DNA of 64,000 nucleotides. Origin: Dermatophilus congolensis (lineage in GTDB: Bacteria; Actinomycetota; Actinomycetes; Actinomycetales; Dermatophilaceae). The position numbers were made by a program, and so were the translations under genes. Location: positions 682,001 to 746,000 of the forward strand of contig NZ_UFYA01000001.1 in NCBI RefSeq assembly GCF_900447215.1, in the 5' to 3' direction. The notes below the pieces were generated by a model. It was not told where the DNA came from. It worked only from the letters and a program-made list of their open reading frames with translations, and ran no database searches. Each line of letters starts with the position of its first letter. The stretch's first letter is position 1. Below are positions 9,590 through 19,036 of this stretch, piece after piece.

Positions 9590-10930
9590 GTGACTGGTAT
9601 GGACAGCAATGTTGGTGCTGGCCGGCGCGTAGTGCTCGGGGTAGGTGGGGGAGTTGCTGCATATAAGGCAGCTTTGTTGCTTCGCCTATTCACTGAGTCT
9701 GGTTTCAATGTGACGGTAGTGCCGACAGATTCGGCACTGCGGTTCGTGGGAGAGCCAACATGGTCAGCCCTGTCAGGAAACCCGGTGTCCTCGCAGGTGT
9801 GGGATTCGGTGGAGCAAGTGCGGCACGTGCTACTGGGGCAACGCGCTGATCTGGTGGTGGTGGCCCCAGCTACGGCTGACCTCTTGGCGCGCGCCGCGCA
9901 CGGCATGGCCGATGACCTGCTGACTAACGTTTTACTCACTGCTTCGGGCCCCGTTGTGATGGCCCCAGCCATGCATACAGAGATGTGGGAGCATCCAGCA
10001 ACGACTGCGAATGTGAACACCTTGCGCTCCCGAGGGGTGCATGTGCTTGATCCGTCTAGTGGTCGACTCACAGGTAAAGACACAGGTAAAGGACGTCTGC
10101 CAGACCCAGAAGACATCTATGCCGCGGCGCTAGAGGTCCTTGATGGGGCTGAATCGGTAGCTGAGCAGAAACAGCAGCCGTTGCTTGCTGGGCTGCATGT
10201 CCTGGTGACAGCGGGTGGCACCAGGGAAGCGATCGACCCGGTGCGTTTTATCGGTAACCGCAGTAGCGGAAAGCAGGGGTATGCCCTGGCGGAGGTCGCT
10301 GTGCGCCTAGGTGCGCAGGTCACTGTGGTGGCAGCGAATGTGGCACTGCCTGACCCAGATGGGGCACGCGTCATTTCTGTCGAGTCGGCTGCACAGATGC
10401 AAGAGGCTGTCTTGGGGTGCACTTTCGGGGTTGATGAAGCCTCTGGGGGCGACGTTGCGCATGGAGTCGATAACCCGATCGACGTCGTGGTAATGGCAGC
10501 AGCAGTCGCTGACTTCCGGCCGCGTTCCATCTCTGAGACGAAAATTAAGAAAACCGATGAGACTGACCCCGCCGCGCAAACGCCCGATGCGCCCACCATC
10601 GAGCTCGTACGCAACCCTGACATCTTGGCTGGACTCGTCGCCGAAAGGCGTTCTCGCCGAACCGGACCTCTCCTGGTGGGATTCGCTGCAGAGACAGGTG
10701 ACAGCGAAGGCACAGTTGTGGATTACGCCCGCGCCAAACTCCGCCGTAAAGGCGTGGACCTTCTCGTGGCTAACGAAGTGGGACACAATCTCACGTTCGG
10801 GAAAGACAGTTCCACAGTGCATCTGCTCGCCCCGGACTCAACCGGTGTCGTTACTATCGGACCCGCTGATAAACACGAGATAGCTCACGCTGTCTGGGCT
10901 CGGGTCCGCGAGATCCTGAACCAGCCGTAA
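9590..10930 (+). CDS. coaBC: Phosphopantothenoylcysteine decarboxylase / phosphopantothenate-cysteine ligase
   Basis: This bifunctional enzyme joins 4'-phosphopantothenate to cysteine (CoaB half) and decarboxylates the product (CoaC half) in coenzyme A synthesis. The N-terminal flavoprotein half starts at VVLGVGGGVAAYKAALLLRL and includes VMAPAMHTEMWEHPAT. The C-terminal half starts near residue 200 with VTAGGTREAIDPVRFIGNRSSGKQGYALAE and contains ELVRNPDILAGL. GTG 9590 follows GAGGA (9581-9585); ATG 9599 is an alternative. Acidic inserts between 280 and 310 are longer than usual. Confidence 0.93.
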   Translation: MTGMDSNVGAGRRVVLGVGGGVAAYKAALLLRLFTESGFNVTVVPTDSALRFVGEPTWSALSGNPVSSQVWDSVEQVRHVLLGQRADLVVVAPATADLLARAAHGMADDLLTNVLLTASGPVVMAPAMHTEMWEHPATTANVNTLRSRGVHVLDPSSGRLTGKDTGKGRLPDPEDIYAAALEVLDGAESVAEQKQQPLLAGLHVLVTAGGTREAIDPVRFIGNRSSGKQGYALAEVAVRLGAQVTVVAANVALPDPDGARVISVESAAQMQEAVLGCTFGVDEASGGDVAHGVDNPIDVVVMAAAVADFRPRSISETKIKKTDETDPAAQTPDAPTIELVRNPDILAGLVAERRSRRTGPLLVGFAAETGDSEGTVVDYARAKLRRKGVDLLVANEVGHNLTFGKDSSTVHLLAPDSTGVVTIGPADKHEIAHAVWARVREILNQP

Positions 10931-11089
10931 ACTCGAAACAGCGACGTTCGACCGCCGCGAGGGCCAGGTCCCACACCCGCTCTTATGCGGTACGGTACGG
11001 CCAGCCATCGCCGTTCGGCCGTCAACCGACGACAACTTTCAGGCGCAATCGACGCCGCCGGAGAGCCGGTGGCAGCAAGGAGAGCATTC

Positions 11090-12310
11090 GTGTCTCGACT
11101 GTTCACGTCCGAGTCCGTCACCGAGGGACACCCCGACAAGATCTGCGACCAGATCAGCGACTCCATCCTCGACGCCATGCTCGAGCAAGACCCCCGCGCT
11201 CGCGTGGCGGTTGAGACCATGGTCACAACCGGTCTCGTGCACGTCGCAGGAGAGGTAGCCACCAGCGGCTACGTCGACATCCCCAACTTGGTTCGCCGCA
11301 CCGTTTTGGGCATCGGCTACGACTCCTCCGTCAAAGGTTTCGACGGTAAAAGCTGTGGCGTAGAGATCTCTATCGGCGAGCAGAGCGCCGACATCGCTCA
11401 GGGTGTCGACACCGCCTACGAGACCCGCACCAGCGGTGGCGAAGACCCCTTCGACCGTCAGGGCGCTGGCGACCAGGGTTTGATGTTCGGTTACGCCTGC
11501 GATGACACCCCCGAGCTCATGCCCCTGCCGATCTTCCTCGCGCACCGTCTGGCTGAGCGCCTCACCGACGTCCGCAAGTCCGGCAAGATGGAGTACCTGC
11601 GCCCCGACGGCAAAACCCAGGTCACCATCGACTACGACGGCGACAAAGCCATCAGCCTGGACACCGTTGTTGTTTCCAGCCAGCACGCCGAAGACATCAA
11701 CCTCGAGAAACAGCTCCAGCCCGAGATTGAAGCAAACGTCATCCAGCCCGTCCTGGCTGAACTGGCTGACTCCGGCGTAAACCTGGACTGCTCGGACTAC
11801 CGCACCCTGGTGAACCCCACCGGCAAGTTCGTTGTTGGTGGCCCCATGGGTGACGCTGGCCTGACCGGCCGCAAGATCATCGTCGACACCTACGGCGGCA
11901 TGGCCCGCCACGGTGGTGGCGCCTTCTCCGGTAAAGACCCGTCGAAGGTTGACCGCTCCGCCGCATACGCCACCCGCTGGGTCGCCAAGAACGTTGTTGC
12001 CGCTGGCCTGGCCAAGCGCTGCGAGGTTCAGACCGCCTACGCCATCGGTAAGGCTCAGCCGGTCGGCCTTTACGTGGAGTGCTTCGGTACCGAAACGGTC
12101 CCGGTTGAGAAGATCCAGGCTGCGATCACCTCCGTGTTCGACCTGCGCCCGGCCGCCATCGTCGAGCAGCTGGACCTCCTGCGCCCGATCTACCAGGCCA
12201 CCGCCGCCTACGGTCACTTCGGTCGTACCACCGCTGATGGCGTCGACAACCCCTTCACCTGGGAAAAGACCAACCGCGTCGAAGAGCTTCAGCGCGTCAT
12301 CCGCGGCTGA
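11090..12310 (+). CDS. metK: S-adenosylmethionine synthase
   Basis: The product makes SAM from methionine and ATP. It has 406 residues, the standard length. [20 protein letters not shown] is the N-terminal ATP/methionine motif, [15 protein letters not shown] the hexapeptide-type loop, and [19 protein letters not shown] the C-terminal signature. GTG 11090 has AAGGAGAG (11077-11084) upstream; a longer in-frame extension from 10985 lacks conservation. Codons are strongly C-ending, as expected for a highly expressed gene. It pairs functionally with ahcY elsewhere in the window. No SAM riboswitch was recognised in the 159-base leader. Confidence 0.97.
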   Translation: MSRLFTSESVTEGHPDKICDQISDSILDAMLEQDPRARVAVETMVTTGLVHVAGEVATSGYVDIPNLVRRTVLGIGYDSSVKGFDGKSCGVEISIGEQSADIAQGVDTAYETRTSGGEDPFDRQGAGDQGLMFGYACDDTPELMPLPIFLAHRLAERLTDVRKSGKMEYLRPDGKTQVTIDYDGDKAISLDTVVVSSQHAEDINLEKQLQPEIEANVIQPVLAELADSGVNLDCSDYRTLVNPTGKFVVGGPMGDAGLTGRKIIVDTYGGMARHGGGAFSGKDPSKVDRSAAYATRWVAKNVVAAGLAKRCEVQTAYAIGKAQPVGLYVECFGTETVPVEKIQAAITSVFDLRPAAIVEQLDLLRPIYQATAAYGHFGRTTADGVDNPFTWEKTNRVEELQRVIRG

Positions 12311-12355
12311 CCTTTTCACCGCACAGCCCGCCTAAACCGGGCACCAAACAACGCC

Positions 12356-12398
12356 GGGAGCCGGTGGCCAGCACGCGACGCGTCAGCCACCGGCTCCC
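12356..12398 (+). terminator. Terminator after metK
   Basis: GGGAGCCGGTGGC (12356-12368) pairs perfectly with GCCACCGGCTCCC (12386-12398) around a 17-base loop. There is no T-run, a common pattern in actinobacteria. Confidence 0.7.
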
Positions 12399-12518
12399 GC
12401 GCACACCCTCCAGGTTTTGTGACGGTGCACAACCCAGCAGAGGGCAACACTGACAGTGCAATGCGGTAAAAACGAGATAACACCCACAACCATGCCGATG
12501 TGACCGAAGGGGGTGTTT

Positions 12519-14633
12519 ATGGCCAGCGAAGACGCAGCCCCAGATCTGCTTCACATGGGCCTGGACCTGGACACCGGGCCGGTCACAGTCACTAAAAAGA
12601 CCCACGAGGGCGTTCCCCTTGCGCCTGAAAATCCAGTCGCTCGCGTCGTCGTCAGCCTTGGCCTACCGCAACTAGACCAAACCTTCGACTATCTCGTTCC
12701 AGCAACGATGGACCACAGTGCCCAACCAGGTGTACGAGTGTGCGTTCCCTTCTCCGGCCGAGAACTCAACGGATTCCTCATCGAACGCACAGACACCAGC
12801 GATCATCACGGCAGCTTCTCTCTCATCCGCCGTGTAGTAGGCAGTGAACAGGTCCTCACCCCTGAAATCCTCACACTCGCCCAAAAGATAGCCCACGCCC
12901 ACGCAGGCACACTTGAGGACGTCCTACGTCTAGCGATCCCACCCCGCCATGCCACCGCAGAACGCGACCTGCCCCTGACAAGACCAAACGACCCTGCCCC
13001 GCTACCGCCACCTACCAGCCAACCATGGCAGCGCTATCCAGCGGGAGAGCATTTACTGCGGCACCTACGCGAAGGCGACAACCCTGCAGCAGCCTGGGTC
13101 GCCTCACCTGGCCTACCACATGACGAAGACTGGCCATACGCGTTCGCGCACCTGGCCGCCGCCACACTCAACTCCGGTCGCGGGGCCCTCATCGTTGCCC
13201 CAGACCACCGTGACGTCGCCACCCTCGACACCGCCCTAACCGCCGTTCTCGGGCCAGACCAGCACGTATGCCTCACCGCAAGTCAAGGCCCATCAGCCCG
13301 ATACACGGCCTGGCTGAAAGTACTCCGCGGCCACGTCCGCTGCGTAGTCGGCACCCGCGCAGCAGCTTTCGCCCCCGTAACCAACCTCGGACTCGTTGCA
13401 TGGTGGTCCGACGGTGACCACTGCCTAGCCGAACCACATGCTCCCTACCCGCACGTGCGCGACATCCTCCGCACCCGCCGCGAACTCAACAACTGCGCCC
13501 TGTTCGTTGGCGGCTGGACACGCACAACCCATACCCAAGCCTGGATCGATGACGGATGGATCCACCCCATCAGTGAAGACCCCACCCAGCGCCGCCACCG
13601 AGCCGCCCCCATCACCATCGCCGGTGAACATGCACAAGAAGAGCGCTACGGCCCCGGAGCCCACGCCCGCATCCCCTCACTGGCCTGGCGTGCTGCTAAA
13701 GCAGCACTGGCACACGGCCCCGTCCTAGTTCACGTCCCGCGACGCGGATACGTCCCGTCCATCCGATGCACCTCATGCGCGCTGCCTGCCCGCTGCCCCG
13801 ACTGCCACGGGCCGCTGTCTTTTCCCACCGCTGACGCGCCGCCCACCTGCCGCTGGTGCGCCACGACAGTGCCGCGATACCAATGCCCGGACTGCCACGG
13901 CTTTCGACTACGGGCCACTGTCATCGGCAGTGAACGCACCGCTGAAGAACTTGGCCTAGCGTTCCCCGGCGTGCCCGTTCGATTCTCCGTCGGAGCAGAC
14001 ATAAAAGACTCAGTACCCCCCACTCCAGCCTTGGTTGTCGCAACACCAGGAGCCGAACCAGCTGTTGATGGTGGTTACGCAGCCACCATCATCCTCGACG
14101 CATGGTCTGCACTTGGGCATGCCTGCCTCGACGTCGGTGAAGAAGCGCTATCCCGATGGATGAGTGCCGCCGCACTCACCCGGCCACGCAGCCGAGGGGG
14201 GCGCGTCATACTCGCAGGTGTTCCCGACAGCACTGCACTAACTCCAGTAGAAGCTTTCGTGCGCTGGGCGCCGGAATGGTTTTCCAGTAGAGAACTAGCC
14301 GACCGGTGCGGCCTGGACCTGCCTCCGCTCATGTGGCCAGCCAAACTCACCGGCAACTACGGTGCCCTCACCGATGCGTTAAACACCATGCAAACAGACC
14401 TCCGTGACACTAATGCCCGCGTTTTTGGCCCCGCCCTGTTAGCCACGGGCGAGAGCAAAGATGAAGACACTCCCGTCTCGGAACGACCCGCAGCTGCCCT
14501 AGTAACTTGCGACCTCGAGCATCGAGAGTGTGTGGCTGCCCTCTTGGCGGCGATGCGCGCCACTCGAGCAGCCAGACAGGAACCACAGGTACGTGTTCGC
14601 GTCGGGGACGCTGACCTCGAAGCCCTCGCCTGA
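12519..14633 (+). CDS. priA: Primosomal protein N' (PriA) lacking a recognisable helicase motor
   Basis: This protein relates to the replication-restart factor PriA. It has about 704 residues: an N-terminal DNA-binding domain (ARVVVSLGLPQLDQTFDYLVP), a degenerate helicase region and a zinc-binding cysteine cluster (IRCTSCALPARCPDCHGP, CRWCATTVPRYQCPDCHG). The Walker A position (AAWVASPGLPHDEDW) has no GxGKT, and the DEEH box reads SDGDHCLAEPHAPYPH, so ATP hydrolysis is doubtful. Loss of helicase motifs is known for actinobacterial PriA. ATG 12519 follows GAAGGGGG; GTG 12513 is possible but too close. The sense strand is markedly C/A-rich. Confidence 0.88.
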   Translation: MASEDAAPDLLHMGLDLDTGPVTVTKKTHEGVPLAPENPVARVVVSLGLPQLDQTFDYLVPATMDHSAQPGVRVCVPFSGRELNGFLIERTDTSDHHGSFSLIRRVVGSEQVLTPEILTLAQKIAHAHAGTLEDVLRLAIPPRHATAERDLPLTRPNDPAPLPPPTSQPWQRYPAGEHLLRHLREGDNPAAAWVASPGLPHDEDWPYAFAHLAAATLNSGRGALIVAPDHRDVATLDTALTAVLGPDQHVCLTASQGPSARYTAWLKVLRGHVRCVVGTRAAAFAPVTNLGLVAWWSDGDHCLAEPHAPYPHVRDILRTRRELNNCALFVGGWTRTTHTQAWIDDGWIHPISEDPTQRRHRAAPITIAGEHAQEERYGPGAHARIPSLAWRAAKAALAHGPVLVHVPRRGYVPSIRCTSCALPARCPDCHGPLSFPTADAPPTCRWCATTVPRYQCPDCHGFRLRATVIGSERTAEELGLAFPGVPVRFSVGADIKDSVPPTPALVVATPGAEPAVDGGYAATIILDAWSALGHACLDVGEEALSRWMSAAALTRPRSRGGRVILAGVPDSTALTPVEAFVRWAPEWFSSRELADRCGLDLPPLMWPAKLTGNYGALTDALNTMQTDLRDTNARVFGPALLATGESKDEDTPVSERPAAALVTCDLEHRECVAALLAAMRATRAARQEPQVRVRVGDADLEALA

Positions 14634-14758
14634 GCGGCGAAGCATCGAACACAACCCCCGTAGACTGAGCGATCGACCTGACCGCCACCCAACAACACAC
14701 GACGCGACCCAACAGCGTGCCGCACCCCGTAGAAACACAGCAGGAAAGCAGGAATTTA

Positions 14759-15703
14759 ATGCGACTTGTCTTCGCTGGCACGCCTGAAGTGGCAGTGCCT
14801 TCACTCCAGGCACTCTTGGAATCTGGTCACGAAATCCTCGCCGTTGTCACCCGCCCTGATGCCGCCGCAGGCAGGGGGAAAAGACTCCGCCCCAGTCCAG
14901 TGCGGGAAGTCGCCGAAGCTGCCGGTATCGAAGTACTGACGCCTGCCACTCCTTCAGAACCCGAGTTCGTTTCCCGCATGCGTGATCTCGCCCCAGACGC
15001 AGCCCCCGTGGTCGCTTTCGGGGGCCTTATCCCACCGGAAGTGCTCTCCATCCCCACACATGGCTGGGTAAATCTGCACTTCTCACTGCTGCCAGCATGG
15101 CGCGGAGCCGCCCCGGTGCAGCAAGCCATCATCGCAGGAGACACCGTCACAGGAGCCAGCACCTTCCTCCTCGAAGAAGGCTTGGATACAGGGCCAGTCA
15201 TCGACACGCTGACTACGCAGATCGGGGAACATGAAACTTCCGGTGAACTGCTGGAGCGTCTTGCTCAGGAAGGAGCCGCTCTACTGGTGTCCTGCCTCGA
15301 TGCTATCGAGGCAGGAACAGCCACACCTGTCCCGCAACCAGAGGAAGGCGTCAGTTACGCCACCAAACTCTCACACGAAGATGCGCGACTGGACTGGTCA
15401 GTCAGCGCCATCGACCTGGACCGTCGGGCACGGGGCTGCACACCTACCCCTGGGGCGTGGACCTTGTTCCGTGGTGTCCGTTTGAGGGTGGGACAGATGC
15501 AGGTCGCGGCCCCTGGCGCTGTCGAAATTCCCGAAGGAGCCGAACCGGGGCGGCTTGTGGTGAGCAAGAGATCAGTCCATGTGGTGACTGGCGATGGAGT
15601 TGTTGAGCTGCAGCGGGTTCAGCCAGCTGGAAAGAAAATGATGGTGGCCAGTGACTGGGCGCGCGGCGTCCGTATCGAGGATGGGGAGTTGGTAGGACGA
15701 TGA
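14759..15703 (+). CDS. fmt: Methionyl-tRNA formyltransferase
   Basis: The product formylates initiator Met-tRNA using 10-formyl-THF. It has 314 residues: MRLVFAGTPEVAVPSLQALL begins the formyltransferase domain, the catalytic-site loop is WVNLHFSLLPAWRGAAPVQQAI, and the C-terminal OB-like domain starts near 205. ATG 14759 matches the family N-terminus and follows an AGGAAAGCAGGAA purine tract. Its TGA overlaps the rsmB ATG by four bases. Base composition changes from C/A-rich to G/T-rich within its last third. Confidence 0.95.
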   Translation: MRLVFAGTPEVAVPSLQALLESGHEILAVVTRPDAAAGRGKRLRPSPVREVAEAAGIEVLTPATPSEPEFVSRMRDLAPDAAPVVAFGGLIPPEVLSIPTHGWVNLHFSLLPAWRGAAPVQQAIIAGDTVTGASTFLLEEGLDTGPVIDTLTTQIGEHETSGELLERLAQEGAALLVSCLDAIEAGTATPVPQPEEGVSYATKLSHEDARLDWSVSAIDLDRRARGCTPTPGAWTLFRGVRLRVGQMQVAAPGAVEIPEGAEPGRLVVSKRSVHVVTGDGVVELQRVQPAGKKMMVASDWARGVRIEDGELVGR

Positions 15704-17280
15704 GTGACGCGCGTGGTCAGGGCAGAAACGGGGATCGGGGCTTTGAAGGACGAGGGCGAGTGAGGTACGGGGGGCGCGCCCGGGTCAATGATGCCTCGCG
15801 TCGTTCTGCGCAGCGCCCTTCGCAGCGGTCTCGTCATGGAGATAAAGCACGTTCGGTGGCTTTCCAGGCGATGCGCGCCATCGATGAAGGGGCGTACGCG
15901 AACCTGGACCTTCCGGCGCGGCTACGTCGAGCAACGCTGCATCGGCAGGACTACGCGTTCGTCACAGAGCTTGTCTACGGCACTACGCGGATGCGGGGGT
16001 TTTATGACGCGGTGATCAGCGTGGCGGGTAGTCGTCGTGTTGAGGAGGTGGACGCGGATGTCTTGGCTGCGTTGCGTTTGGGAGTGCACCAGATTCTTGA
16101 CATGCGTGTCCCAGTGCATGCGGCAGTCGATGAGACGGTTGCGCTGGTGCGTGGCGAGGTCGGTGTGGGAGCGAGCAAGTTCGCTAATGCGATGTTGCGG
16201 CGGGTTAGTGAGCGCTCGCGGGAGCAGTGGTGCGAGCGTGTTGTTGAGGGGGTGGCGGATGAGGCTGAGCGGTTGGCGGTGTTGTATTCGCATCCGGCGT
16301 GGGTGGTGCGTGCGTTGCGGGCTGCGCTGATTGCTCATGGAAGTGTCTCTGGTGTGGATACTGGGGATGAGGCAGGTGGTCGGGAGGCTATTCAGCAGGC
16401 GTTGGTGGAGCTGCTGGAGGCTGATAATGCTGGGGCGAAGGTGGCTTTGGTGGCGCGCCCTGGTTTGGCTGATGTGCAGGAGTTGGTGGAGGCCGGGGGT
16501 AAGCCGTTGCCGTTGTCTGCGTATTCGGTTGTTCTTGATGGTGGTGACCCTGGTCGTATTGCGGCGGTGCGTTCTGGGCGTGCGGCGGTGCAGGATCCTG
16601 GGTCGGTGTTGCTGCCTCCGGCGTTGGTAGGGGTTCCGGTGGATCCAGTTGCCGGTGGTGGTGAGCGTTGGCTGGATATGTGCGCTGGTCCTGGCGGTAA
16701 GGCGGGCTTGTTGGCTGCGTTATCGATTGGGTATCCGGGTGATGTGGCGGTGTTCGCTAATGAGGTGAGTGAGCATCGAGCTGAGTTGGTGGAGCAGGCG
16801 GTCTCGGCTGCGCAGGATGCTGGCGCTGAGGTGTTTGTTGGTGTTGGTGATGGGTGTTCTTTGGGTGTGGAGGAGCCTGGTGGGTTCGATCGGGTGTTGG
16901 TGGATGCCCCGTGTACGGGGTTGGGTGCGTTGCGGCGCCGTCCGGAGGCGCGGTGGCGGCGTGCTCCGCGGGATGTGGCGGAGTTGGCGCAGTTGCAGGG
17001 GCAGTTGTTGGATTCAGCGATTGCTGCCACGCGTGCGGGGGGTGTGGTGGCGTATGTGACGTGTAGTCCGCATCCGGTGGAGACGGTGGATGTGGTGCAG
17101 GGTGCGTTGGGTCGGAATGCGCATGTGTCTGTGTTGGATGCTCAGCAGTGGGTGCGTGGCGCTGATGGTGAGCAGATTCAGGGGTTGGGTGCGGCGCCGT
17201 ATGTGCAGTTGTGGCCGCATGTGCATGGCACGGATGCAATGTTTTTGGCGTTGCTGCGGGTGGGTGATGTTGCTGGGTGA
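15700..17280 (+). CDS. rsmB: 16S rRNA (cytosine-967-C5)-methyltransferase
   Basis: The product is a SAM-dependent rRNA m5C methyltransferase with 526 residues. A basic, Arg/Gly-rich leader (about 1-48) is followed by a NusB-like RNA-binding domain (SVAFQAMRAIDEGAYANLDL to about 185) and a Rossmann methyltransferase domain: SAM-binding LDMCAGPGGKAGLLAAL, VDAPCTGLGALRRRPEARWR and the catalytic TCSPHP. It sits between fmt and rpe, the usual actinobacterial order, and overlaps fmt by four bases. The sense strand is very G/T-rich. Confidence 0.93.
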   Translation: MSDARGQGRNGDRGFEGRGRVRYGGRARVNDASRRSAQRPSQRSRHGDKARSVAFQAMRAIDEGAYANLDLPARLRRATLHRQDYAFVTELVYGTTRMRGFYDAVISVAGSRRVEEVDADVLAALRLGVHQILDMRVPVHAAVDETVALVRGEVGVGASKFANAMLRRVSERSREQWCERVVEGVADEAERLAVLYSHPAWVVRALRAALIAHGSVSGVDTGDEAGGREAIQQALVELLEADNAGAKVALVARPGLADVQELVEAGGKPLPLSAYSVVLDGGDPGRIAAVRSGRAAVQDPGSVLLPPALVGVPVDPVAGGGERWLDMCAGPGGKAGLLAALSIGYPGDVAVFANEVSEHRAELVEQAVSAAQDAGAEVFVGVGDGCSLGVEEPGGFDRVLVDAPCTGLGALRRRPEARWRRAPRDVAELAQLQGQLLDSAIAATRAGGVVAYVTCSPHPVETVDVVQGALGRNAHVSVLDAQQWVRGADGEQIQGLGAAPYVQLWPHVHGTDAMFLALLRVGDVAG

Positions 17281-17362
17281 GGGTGTTGATGGTGGTGGTT
17301 GTGTGATCTGAGCGGTTGCGCGAGCGATGGAGCCTTGGGGGTGGGGGTTCTATCGTGGATTT

Positions 17363-18022
17363 GTGCAGATTTCACCGAGTATTTTGTCCGCAGATTTTGC
17401 TCATTTGGCTTCGGAGTTGCAGGCGATTGCGAATGCTGATTGGGCGCATGTGGATGTGATGGATAACCATTTCGTCCCGAATTTGACGTTGGGGTTGCCC
17501 ATCGTGGAGTCGTTGTTGAAGGTGACTCCTGTTCCGTTGGATTGTCATTTGATGATTGAGGATCCGGATCGGTGGGCGCCGCAGTTCGCGCAGGCCGGTG
17601 CGCAGAGTGTGACGTTTCATGCGGAGGCCGCTGCTGATCCGGTGACGTTGGCGCGCGCTATTCGTGCTGCGGGTGCGCGGGCGTCGATGGCGATTAAGCC
17701 GGGTACGGATTTTGGTCCGTATGAGGATTTGTTGCCGGAGCTGGACATGGTGTTGGTGATGACGGTTGAGCCTGGTTTTGGTGGCCAGAAGTTTATGGCT
17801 GACATGATGCCGAAGGTGGCGCAGGTGCGTGAGGCTGTGCGTCGTCATGGTGGCGATATTTGGGTGCAGGTTGATGGTGGCGTGTCGGCGTCGACGATTG
17901 AGCAGTGTGCTGAGGCGGGCGCGGATGTTTTTGTGGCTGGTTCTGCCGTGTATGGGGCGGAGTCTGCGGCTTCGGCGGTGGATGAGTTGCGCGCGTTGGC
18001 TCACAAGCACAGGCATGTCTGA
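17363..18022 (+). CDS. rpe: Ribulose-phosphate 3-epimerase
   Basis: The product interconverts ribulose 5-phosphate and xylulose 5-phosphate; ribulose 5-phosphate is also the carbon source for the RibB reaction downstream. It has 219 residues. [20 protein letters not shown] opens the barrel, [18 protein letters not shown] carries metal/catalytic Asp-His residues, [10 protein letters not shown] and [14 protein letters not shown] follow. GTG 17363 is chosen since the family begins at this point; an upstream ATG at 17327 adds a non-conserved Trp/Gly leader. It overlaps the next gene (TGATG). Confidence 0.95.
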   Translation: MQISPSILSADFAHLASELQAIANADWAHVDVMDNHFVPNLTLGLPIVESLLKVTPVPLDCHLMIEDPDRWAPQFAQAGAQSVTFHAEAAADPVTLARAIRAAGARASMAIKPGTDFGPYEDLLPELDMVLVMTVEPGFGGQKFMADMMPKVAQVREAVRRHGGDIWVQVDGGVSASTIEQCAEAGADVFVAGSAVYGAESAASAVDELRALAHKHRHV

Positions 18023-18690
18023 TGCCTGAGGTTGTGGGGGTTGAGGAGGCGTTGGCTCGGGCGTGCCGGTTGGGTTTGGGGGCTTCGGCTGGTGGTGAGC
18101 GTTTTGTGTTGGGTTTGGTGGGGCCGCCGGGGGTGGGGAAGTCCACGTTTGCGCGGGCGTTGATGGAGTCGCTGTGGGGTGATGTGGATGCTGCGTTGTG
18201 CGGGATGGATGGTTTTCATCTGGCGCATGAGGTGCTCGCGGCTCGTGGTGATGTGGGTCGTAAGGGGGCGCCGGAGACGTTTGATGCTGAGGGGTATGTG
18301 AATTTGTTGCGGCGGTTGCGTGCTCGTGATGAGGAGGTGGTGTGGGCTCCGGTGTATGAGCGGGCGTTGCATAACGGGGTTGCGGGTGCGGTGGGGGTGC
18401 CGGCGTCGGTGTCGTTTTTGGTGACGGAGGGGAATTACTTGTTGTTGGATTCGGGGGCGTGGGCGAAGGTGCGTGGTTTGTTGGATGAGGTGTGGTTTGT
18501 GCAGGGGGATGAGTCGTTGCGGGTGCAGCGGTTGGTGCAGCGGCATCAGTTGCATGGTCGTTCTGCTGAGGCGGCGTTAGAGCGGGCGACTCGTGGGGTG
18601 GATGCGCAGAACGCGGTGTTGGTTGCGGCTACGCGGGATCGGGCGGACTTGGTGGTGGATGTGCGGGGTTGGGAGTGCGCTGTTTGTTGA
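18022..18690 (+). CDS. P-loop kinase, uridine kinase/phosphoribulokinase-like family
   Basis: This is a 222-residue soluble kinase-like protein. Walker A is GLVGPPGVGKSTFARALME (near 31-49), GMDGFHLAHEVL resembles the substrate/Walker B-like segment of the uridine kinase and pantothenate kinase superfamily, and VSFLVTEGNYLLLDSGAWA is the core strand with the GNYLLL pattern of YggC/FrcK-type nucleoside-kinase-like proteins. HQLHGRSAEAALERATRGVDAQNA is the lid/C-terminal segment. It overlaps rpe, so it may act on a sugar phosphate, nucleoside or vitamin; the substrate cannot be read from the sequence. Confidence 0.8.
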   Translation: MPEVVGVEEALARACRLGLGASAGGERFVLGLVGPPGVGKSTFARALMESLWGDVDAALCGMDGFHLAHEVLAARGDVGRKGAPETFDAEGYVNLLRRLRARDEEVVWAPVYERALHNGVAGAVGVPASVSFLVTEGNYLLLDSGAWAKVRGLLDEVWFVQGDESLRVQRLVQRHQLHGRSAEAALERATRGVDAQNAVLVAATRDRADLVVDVRGWECAVC

Positions 18691-18732
18691 GTGGGTGGGG
18701 TGTGGCTGGGTAGGTGGTGGGATAGTGTGATT

Positions 18733-18876
18733 CGTACGTGCTCCGGGGTCGGTGTAATTCCGAGCCGGCGGTGAAAGCCCGCGAACCGAGTTTCTGCACT
18801 CTGTGTGCAGGATCTTGGCCGATCTGGTGAAATTCCAGAGCCGACGGTGAAAGTCCGGATGGGAGGCAGTGCGTGC
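18733..18876 (+). ncRNA. FMN riboswitch (RFN element)
   Basis: The conserved RFN blocks appear in order: CCGGGGTCGGTGTAATTCCG (near 18743-18762), AGCCGGCGGTGAAAGCCCGCGA, a variable hairpin (CTGCACTCTGTGTGCAG), GGCCGATCTGGTGAAATTCC, and AGCCGACGGTGAAAGTCC-GGATGGGAGG. FMN binding normally lowers expression of riboflavin genes. ribD starts about 160 bases downstream. The boundaries are approximate because the outer P1 helix pairs imperfectly. Confidence 0.95.
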
Positions 18877-18992
18877 GGTGACGCTTGTGGCGCCTGTGTG
18901 GTGTCGTTGTGGTGTTGCTGTTGGCGGTTGATGCCGTGCGTGGTCACGTTGGTTGTGGCTGCGTGTTCGGTGCTGGGTCGACTCGTCGTGAA

Positions 18993-19031
18993 TCCCGGAG
19001 TGCTGTGTGCGTTGCAGGCTCATCCGGGAGG
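18993..19031 (+). promoter_or_regulatory. Shine-Dalgarno-sequestering hairpin before ribD
   Basis: TCCCGGA (18993-18999) is the exact complement of TCCGGGA (19023-19029). The right arm contains part of the ribD ribosome-binding site GGGAGG (19026-19031), six bases before the ATG. It can act as the translational expression platform of the FMN riboswitch. No poly-T terminator is seen between the riboswitch and ribD. The role is inferred. Confidence 0.6.
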
Positions 19032-19036
19032 TTTAG

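Noticed and set aside
10931-11089. Possible SAM riboswitch before metK
   Set aside because: Purine-rich and GC stems are present, but none of the conserved blocks of SAM-I, II or IV classes could be matched, so no riboswitch is called.
11039-12319. Long minus-strand open frame opposite metK
   Set aside because: It is a shadow of the high-GC, strongly biased metK coding sequence and encodes no plausible protein.
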